5,972 bases of DNA from Candidatus Kariarchaeota archaeon (GTDB lineage Archaea > Asgardarchaeota > Heimdallarchaeia > Heimdallarchaeales > Kariarchaeaceae): positions 1-5,972 of the forward strand of contig JAEOUB010000360.1 of assembly GCA_016839545.1 (NCBI GenBank), written 5' to 3'. This document shows positions 1 to 5,423 of the stretch, in pieces. The notes under the pieces were generated by a model. The model was not told the DNA's origin, did no database searches, and saw only the letters and a program-made list of their open reading frames with translations. A program made the position numbers and the translations under genes. Positions within the stretch are counted from its first letter, which is position 1; each line of letters opens with the position of its first letter.

Positions 1-55
1 CACAAGGTAATCATCTAGACTTATTTAAGATTCCTCGCTTGAATTTTCTAAGAAT

Positions 56-793
56 CTAGATATGCATCTTGTTGTAGACCACTGTGGGAGGAGCATGTCC
101 CTCTATCATTTTTGCAACAAACGAGGCTGCCTTCAGAGAATGATCCCGGATGAGATGATCAAAGTATGTCCCATTGGTACTGGTTTCAGTTGTTTCCTGC
201 ACTGGCTTGAGAAAAATATTGGAAAGCTTCTCAATTGACCGTATGATGTCATCATCATGGATCTTGTACATAGTTGCAGGACAGTTTGCACGAAGGTCAG
301 AGGTGAAGAAGTAGATCTCAATTTTAGAAATACCACGATCAAGGTTCATACGGGAGTCATGCTTGAAGTGATGACCTAATCGTGTCAGAGCGGTGGTCCT
401 TTTACTCAGCTTGGTCAGGCCAATTTTCTGGATGACGTGATTGTCAATCCACTCGTCAAAGCTGTAGATATAGTATACTCCAAACGTAGGCTGGTAGGTA
501 CGATAGATCTGGCGGGTGACCTCCTTGAAATCAGATATTGTAGTCTGGGTATCATCTGACATCGAATACCCGCTGTATCGTTTCTGATCTGAAAATGATA
601 TGACCAGGTCAGACAGGAACCGAAGGTAGTACGAGATGGCAATACGCATGGGAAGTCGAAGTTGCTCGTAATTGTGATAATGTGCTGGTAGCGATCCTGA
701 GAGACCTTGAAAGGGGTTGCAGACTTTAAGAAGGGACATGAGTGCCTGCTCGAACTTGTCATGGTCGGTCAGTTGGCTAAAATAGGTCAGCAC
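56..793 (-). CDS. Hypothetical protein, unrecognised family (about 245 aa, soluble)
   Basis: I do not recognise this protein. It is a long open frame with ordinary mixed composition, no signal peptide and no convincing membrane segment, so a cytoplasmic protein is likely. It has few cysteines and no visible zinc or nucleotide-binding motif. An aromatic-rich middle (Tyr/Phe around residues 100-120, counted from the upstream GTG) precedes a basic His/Arg/Lys stretch; the C-terminal third has an alternating beta/alpha look. The frame has no ATG before residue 24. Two GTG codons are available, at 808 and 793; a stop codon lies two codons before 808. I prefer 793, because a TATA-like TTTAAG at 816-821 is centred about 25 nt upstream of it, matching other promoters here. 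It is divergent from the small Cys-rich gene at 893. It is probably a real gene because it is long and the opposite-strand frames are shorter and broken. Confidence 0.72.
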   Translation of the reverse strand: MLTYFSQLTDHDKFEQALMSLLKVCNPFQGLSGSLPAHYHNYEQLRLPMRIAISYYLRFLSDLVISFSDQKRYSGYSMSDDTQTTISDFKEVTRQIYRTYQPTFGVYYIYSFDEWIDNHVIQKIGLTKLSKRTTALTRLGHHFKHDSRMNLDRGISKIEIYFFTSDLRANCPATMYKIHDDDIIRSIEKLSNIFLKPVQETTETSTNGTYFDHLIRDHSLKAASFVAKMIEGHAPPTVVYNKMHI

Positions 794-815
794 ACCAATG
801 AATGTCACTTTTTAT

Positions 816-821
816 CTTAAA
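816..821 (-). promoter_or_regulatory. Putative TATA box for the 56-793 gene
   Basis: On the minus strand this reads TTTAAG, followed by ATAAAAA. Its centre lies about 25 nt upstream of the GTG at 793 but only about 10 nt upstream of the GTG at 808, so it favours the shorter start. This is inference from spacing alone. Confidence 0.4.
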
Positions 822-863
822 CCCGATAAGCTAACAGGTAAACGAAAATATTCCTATCTGTGC

Positions 864-869
864 TTAAGT
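864..869 (+). promoter_or_regulatory. Putative weak TATA box for the small Cys-rich gene
   Basis: The sequence TTAAGT is centred about 26 nt before the ATG at 893. It is a weak match to the archaeal TTTAWA consensus, so the call depends on the spacing shared with other genes in the window. Confidence 0.3.
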
Positions 870-892
870 GCTCAACTGAACCACCTGTTGAG

Positions 893-1111
893 ATGGCGCT
901 CCATCTGCATTCGCAGGTCTATCATCTCAAGATCCGGGATGATTTGCCACAGTCAAGCCTGGCACGGTGTAACTCTCGGAATAGCCAGCACTGGATAAAA
1001 TACAGAACTGAAACATTTCTAAGGGGAACCAAGTTCAATACACTGACGGGTAAATTTGACACTATTCCAGGTAAACCGTGTAGAAGATGTTTGCAGTTGG
1101 CAAATGCGTAG
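893..1111 (+). CDS. Small Cys/His protein with C-terminal CxxC (72 aa), probable zinc binder
   Basis: This short frame looks like a real small protein. It opens with a His-rich segment (HLH at residues 4-6 and H11), then has C26 and H33, a basic aromatic middle, and a C-terminal PCRRC knuckle (C63, C66) just before the end. C26/H33 plus C63/C66 would suit one four-ligand zinc site; that pairing is my inference. The frame extends upstream to a GTG at 860, but the ATG at 893 is preceded at about 26 nt by TTAAGT, so I start there. It is divergent from the gene at 56-793 and ends 8 nt from the convergent stop at 1120. I do not recognise the family. A chance frame is possible, but no competing gene occupies these bases and the composition is protein-like. 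Confidence 0.5.
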   Translation: MALHLHSQVYHLKIRDDLPQSSLARCNSRNSQHWIKYRTETFLRGTKFNTLTGKFDTIPGKPCRRCLQLANA

Positions 1112-1119
1112 AAATAGAT

Positions 1120-1701
1120 CTAGGAATATTTGTTGAATGCTACAAGAACAATACTTGGAATGGCAATCACAATGATCACGCTGACAAGGATACTGCCAAG
1201 TAGACTGCCTTCTTCTTCCTCAGAATGGTGTTCCTCTTCAATAAAGAGCTTGAATATCGCATCCACACAGATTTCCTCAATATCTTCGTCTGCAGTGTTG
1301 GTTGCAGTCAGGGACCACAGAACACCAGCTTCCTCACTCACATCAAGGGTTGTCTCGAAGTGATCACCAGTCTCGCTTACTCGGCTGGTATTATCAAGCG
1401 TGAAATATTCCCATGAGAAAGTAAAGGAGGATAGTTCTGCGGCTGTGCCATTTACAGTAGCATTGAGTATCTCTGCCTCGAAGTCCAGTTCGAGACTGTC
1501 ATTTACTTCTGAGATCGTGTAGCTTGAAAGAATAAAGTCTGTTGTCAAGGTTGGACTGTTAGGTGTTAAACAGACCTCATTGTGTTGAGTGATAGTAATA
1601 CCCTCCTTCTCACCTTCACCCTCTTCTGCAGCAAAGGTAGAAAATGGTGCAAGACACAGGATAAGCAACAACCAAAAGGTGGCATTGCGTAGAAATCTCA
1701 T
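1120..1701 (-). CDS. Secreted, membrane-anchored surface protein (193 aa), probably glycosylated
   Basis: The sequence shows type I membrane topology. An N-terminal signal peptide covers residues 1 to about 24 (basic MRFLR, then a Leu-rich core, then STFA before AEEG). The ectodomain covers about 25-165, and a single transmembrane helix about 168-188 is followed by a short tail, NKYS. The ectodomain is rich in Thr, Ser and Glu with alternating strand-like hydrophobics, suggesting a beta-sandwich. It has two cysteines (C44, C145) that could form a disulfide, and four N-glycosylation sequons (N67, N80, N84, N103). A very acidic Glu/His stretch (about 155-165) sits just before the membrane. No named family is recognised; an adhesin-like or envelope role is inference. 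The ATG at 1701 has a TTAATA box centred about 26 nt upstream and no clear Shine-Dalgarno, so it appears to have its own promoter rather than depend on the E2 gene 78 nt upstream. Confidence 0.85.
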   Translation of the reverse strand: MRFLRNATFWLLLILCLAPFSTFAAEEGEGEKEGITITQHNEVCLTPNSPTLTTDFILSSYTISEVNDSLELDFEAEILNATVNGTAAELSSFTFSWEYFTLDNTSRVSETGDHFETTLDVSEEAGVLWSLTATNTADEDIEEICVDAIFKLFIEEEHHSEEEEGSLLGSILVSVIIVIAIPSIVLVAFNKYS

Positions 1702-1724
1702 TACCCGTGCTTCAGTGGATTACT

Positions 1725-1730
1725 TATTAA
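1725..1730 (-). promoter_or_regulatory. TATA box of the surface-protein gene
   Basis: The minus strand reads CTTAATAAG here. TTAATA is centred about 26 nt upstream of the ATG at 1701, the distance expected if transcription starts at or next to the start codon. Confidence 0.5.
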
Positions 1731-1779
1731 GAATGACGAAAGGGTTCCAATCTCATTCGCATTGTGACAGCAGAACAAA

Positions 1780-2244
1780 TTATCCAAATAACTCAGGCTG
1801 TGACCAGTTAGCAAATTCATCCACCCACTCCTTGGCCTTCCCTTCAAAACCAGGCAGATCCTCTTTCATCATCTTTGCAGCAGAGGAATGCAGGGGGTCG
1901 TCAGGATTAGGGTTGGATAACAGGAAACGAAGGCTCTCAACAACGTCGACTAAATTGTTAGCGGGGGCCCAATCCTTGCCCAGTATTCCCACACAAACGC
2001 GGTCATTGAAAAAGTTGGGATGCCATATCTTGGTTTTGGTACGCACTTCTGGGGGTTTAAAGGGGTACTCACGGGGGACATGGAGCTCGAAAATGAAGAC
2101 ACCACCCTCGTACATGTTGGTACCGATAATGAAGCCTCGCCACTTCGTGACATCTCCATTGATAGGTTCAAAGCTAGGTTGTTCTCTGCGCATCTCGTCG
2201 GCCTCTATCGCGAGGCGTGCATAGTAATCGTCTTCAGGCAACAT
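1780..2244 (-). CDS. E2 ubiquitin-conjugating enzyme (UBC fold), archaeal
   Basis: This is a full-length E2 core of 154 residues with no extensions. E2s receive ubiquitin from E1 as a thioester and pass it on, usually with an E3. Visible landmarks are: N-terminal helix (about 4-21), YPFKPP (60-65), HPN (75-77), catalytic C84 in RVCVGIL, W92-A-P, and NPNPDDPL (111-118). D116 aligns with the lysine-activating Asp117 of UBE2D. F62 and P94-A95 align with the UBE2D residues that contact RING E3s (F62, P95, A96), so a RING partner is likely (inference). Oddities: the HPN-to-Cys loop is one residue shorter than in UBE2D, UBE2I and UBE2M, and the residue two after the Cys is Gly where UBE2D has Asp. 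Strand-loop segments before YPFKPP are also slightly shortened. The ATG at 2244 is the first in frame and has AAGGAG 9 nt upstream. No ubiquitin, E1, RING or JAMM gene is in view. Confidence 0.95.
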   Translation of the reverse strand: MLPEDDYYARLAIEADEMRREQPSFEPINGDVTKWRGFIIGTNMYEGGVFIFELHVPREYPFKPPEVRTKTKIWHPNFFNDRVCVGILGKDWAPANNLVDVVESLRFLLSNPNPDDPLHSSAAKMMKEDLPGFEGKAKEWVDEFANWSQPELFG

Positions 2245-2252
2245 GGCTTAAG

Positions 2253-2259
2253 TCTCCTT
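2253..2259 (-). promoter_or_regulatory. Shine-Dalgarno sequence of the E2 gene
   Basis: The minus strand reads AAGGAGA, with the GGAG core about 9 nt before the ATG. It is the only clear Shine-Dalgarno in front of any start in this window, which implies that the E2 mRNA has a leader. Confidence 0.5.
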
Positions 2260-2261
2260 CA

Positions 2262-2281
2262 GGGGTAAAAGTGTCTACCCC
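2262..2281. repeat. Inverted repeat GGGGTA-N8-TACCCC, possible operator
   Basis: The two perfect 6-nt arms are GGGGTA at 2262-2267 and TACCCC at 2276-2281. The element lies 18-37 nt before the E2 start and contains, on the minus strand, the TATA-like CTTTTA at 2266-2271. A dimeric regulator bound here would cover that promoter. The left arm with its AAA extension recurs at 2311-2319. Confidence 0.4.
2266..2271 (-). promoter_or_regulatory. Candidate TATA box for the E2 gene
   Basis: CTTTTA on the minus strand is centred about 24-25 nt upstream of the ATG at 2244. It matches the spacing of the other promoters but conflicts with the Shine-Dalgarno between it and the start. A second CTTTTTAC at about 2314-2321 could instead drive a transcript with a leader of some 45 nt. 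Confidence 0.3.
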
Positions 2282-2310
2282 GTATTGACCCAATTGATTT
2301 TGATAGGTCT

Positions 2311-2319
2311 GGGGTAAAA
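2311..2319 (+). repeat. Second copy of GGGGTAAAA
   Basis: This repeats the nine bases at 2262-2270 in the same orientation, 49 nt away. There is no facing TACCCC arm, so it would be a half-site if the element is an operator. Confidence 0.35.
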
Positions 2320-2393
2320 AGGTTGTTGTCCATTGCTACTAGGGTTGACTAGTCTATTCAGTTCCTAAGAAGAGCCAATTTCTAGGAGATGGA

Positions 2394-2400
2394 TTTAAAA
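2394..2400 (+). promoter_or_regulatory. TATA box of the cupin gene
   Basis: TTTAAAA is a near-perfect match to the archaeal TATA consensus. Its centre is 26 nt before the ATG at 2423, with no Shine-Dalgarno between, so a leaderless transcript is predicted. Confidence 0.65.
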
Positions 2401-2422
2401 CCGAAAGTTCACTAAGACCTCC

Positions 2423-2938
2423 ATGGTGCAATCAGGAGAAAGAATTGAGGTCGATGACAACGAATGGATTGAGTTCATACAGACCTCACAGGATACGGAT
2501 GGCGAGTTATTGGAAATCAGGGTCAGCTACCCTCCTAACTCTGAAAAGCCCCCAAATCATAATCATCCCTATCAGGCAGAGGAATTTGAGGTGGTCCAAG
2601 GAACATTCAGAACTGTAATTGGTGGACAGGAGGCAGTATACCAGCAGGGAGAGAAGTTCGAAGTTGAGATTGGAGTCAATCACATCATGCATAATATCGC
2701 AGAGAAGAGAGGTGAATTGCTTTGGAAAGTAAAACCTGCGCTGGCAACAGAGGAGCTCTTTGAGGAGTTATGGAGCTTGAATCGTGATGCACGAGAACAG
2801 AACAGTAAACCGAGCCTACTCCAGATTGCACCTGTGATGCAACGCCATAATCGTGAATTCAGACTTGCAGTTCCGAATTTTGTTCAGAAAATCCTCTTTG
2901 GTGTCCTGGGATCACTCGGCAGGTTGCGTGGCTACTGA
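2423..2938 (+). CDS. Single-domain cupin protein (171 aa)
   Basis: This is a small cupin with a nearly complete metal site. Motif 1 is H46-x-H48-x4-E53-x6-G60. Motif 2 is G76-x5-E82-x-G84-x2-H87-x3-N91, with the usual Pro replaced by Glu. H46, H48, E53 and H87 would bind one divalent metal. After the barrel there is a helical tail (about 107-171) ending in an amphipathic VQKILFGVLGSLGRL segment. I recall similar tails in bacterial cupin-domain proteins, so this may be a bacterial-type acquisition (inference, not tested). The substrate cannot be told from the sequence; cupins include dioxygenases, isomerases and binding proteins. The start is well supported by the TATA box 26 nt upstream. The last 27 nt overlap the end of the convergent MFS gene, and the gene is divergent from the E2. 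Confidence 0.9.
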   Translation: MVQSGERIEVDDNEWIEFIQTSQDTDGELLEIRVSYPPNSEKPPNHNHPYQAEEFEVVQGTFRTVIGGQEAVYQQGEKFEVEIGVNHIMHNIAEKRGELLWKVKPALATEELFEELWSLNRDAREQNSKPSLLQIAPVMQRHNREFRLAVPNFVQKILFGVLGSLGRLRGY

Positions 2939-4147
2939 TCCACGGGTCAAAGGCTGAAAGACTGCCAGAAACAGGATGATTAACAGGAAAGCATTGATCA
3001 GGAAGGGTGCCCCGGGTGAGATTTCATCATAGAGCAGACCTCCAAATAGTGGTCCAATAACCCTACCCAAAGAACCCAGGGCAGAGGTGACACCTAGACC
3101 ACTTCCTTGTTGGTTCATAGGGACCCGGTTAGAGATGGCAGCATTGACAGAGGGATTGAGTAGAGCAGTACCGAAGCTGAGAGGAATAATCACCAATCCC
3201 AGTAGGAAGATGCTTGATGCGAATGCCAACAGGCCAAAACCAAGTGCCTGAAGAGTGATTGCCACAATAATCGTACGCTCCTCGCCTATCCTGTTGACTG
3301 TGGGCCCAACTGCTGAAGATTGAAAAATAGCTATCAGAACGCCAAGTGCTGCAAAGAAGTAGCCTATATTGGTCTCGTTAATCCGGTTGTCCACGAGGTT
3401 GGCAAATAAAGGTAGAATGGTCTCAAAACCGGAGAAAATCAGGGTAGTCAGTGTGAATATCACAAAAAGAAGAGGTATCTGAGGTATCTGTGAGAGATCA
3501 AGCAATTGGGTCTTTAATGGAGGGGAAACCACTATCTCACCCTTGATAACTAAGCTCTCAGGAAGACGACGCACTGCCAGCAAAAAGTTGACCAGAGCAA
3601 GGAAGGCTGCGAAGAGTGCAGCAGGTGCCTGTGTAGGAAGACCTGGAATAAGAAAAATATCAAGAGATAGCAGGCTGCCGATGGCAGGACCGAAAGTGAA
3701 CCCAATACCAAAGGCTGCTCCAAGGAGTCCAAATCTCCTGGCTCTGTCCTGAGGAGGGGTGATATCCGCAATATAGGCCCGTGATGTGGGTAAAGTTGCT
3801 CCCGTAAATATTCCGGCAATTACCCGTGCAACCAGGTAGAGAGCATAGCTACGTACAATACCGAATAGAGCAAAGCCAAATGAAGAGCCAATAAGACCCA
3901 CCAGGATAACGGGACGGCGACCTATCCTGTCAGAAAGTCTGCCCCATACTGGAGCGGAGACAAACTGTGCCAGTGAATAGACAGCCAATAGCATTGCCAG
4001 GAGAACTCCAGATCTGTCGGGATCTACATCCTGAATAAGAAAAGGGAGGATTGGGATGATAATTCCAAATCCAAGAAGATCAATCAGCACTGCAAGAAAG
4101 AGAAGACCAAAACTTCCCTTGGACTCTTTTGGATTCACACTCTCCAT
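2912..4147 (-). CDS. MFS transporter, TetA-like drug/H+ antiporter type (411 aa)
   Basis: This is a 12-helix major facilitator of normal length for the DHA1 group. The first helix carries the TetA-like LIDLLGFGIIIPILP pattern (residues 21-35), with D23 at its start. Motif A, GRLSDRIGRRP (69-79), lies in the loop between helices 2 and 3. An antiporter-type motif C, with glycines through GFTFGPAIG (149-157), follows in helix 5. A longer central loop (about 193-222) separates the two six-helix halves, and GRVIGPLFGG (361-370) echoes motif C in the second half. It probably exports small hydrophobic compounds using the proton gradient; the substrate is unknown. The ATG lies one nucleotide after the stop of the two-TM gene upstream, so translation is probably coupled. 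Its 3' end overlaps the convergent cupin gene by 27 nt. Confidence 0.93.
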   Translation of the reverse strand: MESVNPKESKGSFGLLFLAVLIDLLGFGIIIPILPFLIQDVDPDRSGVLLAMLLAVYSLAQFVSAPVWGRLSDRIGRRPVILVGLIGSSFGFALFGIVRSYALYLVARVIAGIFTGATLPTSRAYIADITPPQDRARRFGLLGAAFGIGFTFGPAIGSLLSLDIFLIPGLPTQAPAALFAAFLALVNFLLAVRRLPESLVIKGEIVVSPPLKTQLLDLSQIPQIPLLFVIFTLTTLIFSGFETILPLFANLVDNRINETNIGYFFAALGVLIAIFQSSAVGPTVNRIGEERTIIVAITLQALGFGLLAFASSIFLLGLVIIPLSFGTALLNPSVNAAISNRVPMNQQGSGLGVTSALGSLGRVIGPLFGGLLYDEISPGAPFLINAFLLIILFLAVFQPLTRGSVATQPAE

Positions 4148-4148
4148 G

Positions 4149-4397
4149 TCATTCCACTATTCCCACATTGTCAAAGGGATCTGATTCAAAATCAGCCCCT
4201 TTTGGCGGCTGTAAGCTAACAATGAGAAAGAACCAAGCTACCATAAACAATATTGACCGCCCGAAGACCAGACCGTCATCCACAGCAAATCTGAGGATCA
4301 CTATCCCACTGGCAAGAATGACTGCAAAATAGATGAACCATGCTACACTAGGAGTTTGAACAATGGACTCAATCTGTTTTTTGAAATCTTGGCTCAT
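4149..4397 (-). CDS. Small two-helix membrane protein (82 aa), unrecognised
   Basis: A short amphipathic N-terminus (about 1-17) precedes two predicted transmembrane helices (about 19-39 and 47-62), a short Gly-containing turn and an acidic, soluble C-terminal tail ending GIVE. No family is recognised. The frame can be extended 16 codons to a TTG, which would overlap the upstream gene, but I choose the ATG at 4397. A clear TATATA box is centred about 25 nt before it, and this start leaves a 20-nt gap to the upstream stop. It is the middle gene of a same-strand membrane set; its TGA is followed by one base and then the ATG of the MFS gene. It may be an accessory subunit of one of its membrane neighbours (inference). 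Confidence 0.75.
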   Translation of the reverse strand: MSQDFKKQIESIVQTPSVAWFIYFAVILASGIVILRFAVDDGLVFGRSILFMVAWFFLIVSLQPPKGADFESDPFDNVGIVE

Positions 4398-4417
4398 AAT
4401 ATCTTCAGATATCAAGG

Positions 4418-4795
4418 CTATATAACAACTATCCTCGGTAGCCAACCCAATAACAGCCCTGTTAAAGCAGTAAGTAGAATTAGCACTAGCTGGATAAGAC
4501 GAAATTGGTGGGGAGGAAACTGGTGGGGACCAAGCACTGTAAATACCAATGTGATCCCGACTATCAGCAATTTAAGAAAGAGAAAAATTGGTACTCCAAG
4601 AGAAAGTCGGATAAGACCACTGATCACAAGTACTGAAAGAGACAACCAGACAACCCGTTGACTCCACATTAGAAAGCTGGACACAAATGACTCATCGTCA
4701 GGTTCTGTCAATACTCTGGGGAGGACAACCTGAGTTGCAGAGCTAAGAACAACCAAAATCAGAGCTACCCGGTGAGACAGGATAATACCCAGCAC
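4418..4795 (-). CDS. Four-TM membrane protein, CopD-like (125 aa)
   Basis: Four hydrophobic helices are visible (about 5-27, 46-66, 69-89 and 99-120). The arrangement, with WSQRVVWLSLSVLVISGLIR (44-63) in helix 2 and a Lys in helix 3, resembles the CopD-type copper-resistance membrane domain; the likeness is moderate and rests on pattern only. H8, H91 and H96 are candidate metal or haem ligands. A stop codon lies four codons before the GTG at 4795, and the next ATG is at residue 43, so the GTG is almost forced. It is the first gene of a three-gene same-strand group and divergent from aMBF1. Its TAG stop falls inside the TATA box of the next gene. Confidence 0.75.
   Translation of the reverse strand: MLGIILSHRVALILVVLSSATQVVLPRVLTEPDDESFVSSFLMWSQRVVWLSLSVLVISGLIRLSLGVPIFLFLKLLIVGITLVFTVLGPHQFPPHQFRLIQLVLILLTALTGLLLGWLPRIVVI
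4419..4424 (-). promoter_or_regulatory. Internal TATA box before the two-TM gene
   Basis: TATATA on the minus strand is centred about 25 nt upstream of the ATG at 4397. The TAG stop of the upstream CopD-like gene (4420-4418) overlaps its end. If used, the last two genes of the group can be transcribed on their own. Confidence 0.55.
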
Positions 4796-4806
4796 AAATT
4801 CAACCT

Positions 4807-4814
4807 ATTTTATC
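4807..4814 (-). promoter_or_regulatory. Candidate TATA box for the membrane operon
   Basis: The minus strand reads GATAAAAT, the best A/T-rich box before the GTG at 4795, but it is only about 15 nt away. A weaker ACTAAT at 4818-4823 has the 25-nt spacing seen elsewhere. The promoter of the first gene therefore stays unresolved. Confidence 0.25.
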
Positions 4815-4880
4815 CTGATTAGTGACTTGCGATTGGAGCTTTGATCACTGGAAGGTGAGGTTACGTTTTCCAAGCGTTTT

Positions 4881-4888
4881 TTAGTATA
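4881..4888 (+). promoter_or_regulatory. Putative TATA box of the aMBF1 gene
   Basis: TTAGTATA, preceded by a run of T, ends about 26 nt before the ATG at 4914. No clear Shine-Dalgarno follows, so a leaderless or very short-leader mRNA is predicted. Confidence 0.4.
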
Positions 4889-4913
4889 GGGGTGGTATTC
4901 ATACTGAGAGACC

Positions 4914-5423
4914 ATGAAGAAAAAAATAAGCCCAGAGTGTGAGATGTGTGGAAGACCCCAGATCTCTGCCACAATAAAGGTAGAGGGGGCACTATTGCGT
5001 GTCTGCCACAATTGTACCAGTTTTGGAAATATTGTAGAGGACACCAAAGCAGGGGTAAGAACCGCTGGAAGGGGGCAACAACGTTCTGCACCCAAAAAGC
5101 CGAGTGCTAGACCAGGTAATCCCGAACCGGAGCAACAGATACTCATGGATGGATATGGAGAGGTCATCAAGAGAGCTAGAATGAAGGCAAAGATGACCCA
5201 GGATCAACTATCGCAGAAATCTGGTGTCAGCCAGGCATATATCAGATCCATCGAGAATGAGAATATGCGTCCAACTGATAAAGTGGCAAAGAAATTGGAA
5301 AAAGAATTGGGAATTGAACTATTCGAAACACCAGATGTCGAGCTATCCCAACAGGATAATTCTCGCAAAAAAGGACTCACAGTAGGAGATATTGTAAATA
5401 TCACACGATACGAATACGATTAA
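4914..5423 (+). CDS. mbf1: Archaeal multiprotein bridging factor 1 (aMBF1)
   Basis: The layout is characteristic of the archaeal family: an N-terminal zinc ribbon with CxxC pairs at C9/C12 and C31/C34, a basic Pro/Lys-rich linker (about 45-75), and a Cro/CI-type HTH (about 80-137). The HTH includes MTQDQLSQKSGVSQAYIRSIE (94-114, quoted as the helix 2-3 region) and is followed by a short acidic tail and a C-terminal GLTVGDIV segment. Eukaryotic MBF1 keeps the HTH but lacks this ribbon and bridges activators to TBP. Archaeal MBF1 has been linked to the ribosome and translation rather than to TBP bridging. The length (169 aa) is normal. The gene is divergent from the membrane operon, and its TAA interlocks with the stop codon of the convergent tRNA methyltransferase gene. 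This is the clearest archaeal marker with its neighbour. Confidence 0.93.
   Translation: MKKKISPECEMCGRPQISATIKVEGALLRVCHNCTSFGNIVEDTKAGVRTAGRGQQRSAPKKPSARPGNPEPEQQILMDGYGEVIKRARMKAKMTQDQLSQKSGVSQAYIRSIENENMRPTDKVAKKLEKELGIELFETPDVELSQQDNSRKKGLTVGDIVNITRYEYD

Noticed and set aside
1..55. Left-edge sequence before the first gene
   Set aside because: It holds no frame, hairpin or RNA signature that can be supported in such a short stretch.
415..762. 115-residue minus-strand frame inside the 56-793 gene, and a 69-residue one at 133-342
   Set aside because: Both overlap the longer frame on the same strand and have shadow-like composition (Ser/Arg/Thr-rich, no motif).
798..998. 66-residue plus-strand frame overlapping the small Cys-rich gene
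   Set aside because: It competes with the 893-1111 frame, which has the ordered Cys/His pattern, and it overlaps the divergent promoter region.
1589..2224. 211-residue plus-strand frame across the E2 gene and the start of the surface-protein gene
   Set aside because: It is antisense to the E2, which has unmistakable family motifs, and its own product is Ser/Arg-rich with no domain-like pattern.
1780..2244. Eukaryotic contamination as the source of the E2
   Set aside because: The gene is intronless, sits in compact flanks with archaeal-type promoters, and shares the contig with aMBF1 and aTrm56.
2347..2354. Palindrome GACTAGTC in the E2-cupin intergenic region
   Set aside because: An eight-base palindrome is too short and isolated to call an operator; there is no second copy nearby.
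4356..4661. 101-residue plus-strand frame opposite the membrane operon
   Set aside because: It is antisense to the CopD-like and two-TM genes, whose hydrophobic helices are clear on the minus strand.
4805..5170. 121-residue minus-strand frame opposite the start of aMBF1
   Set aside because: It runs antisense to the zinc ribbon and linker of aMBF1 and covers the divergent promoter region; no domain is recognisable.
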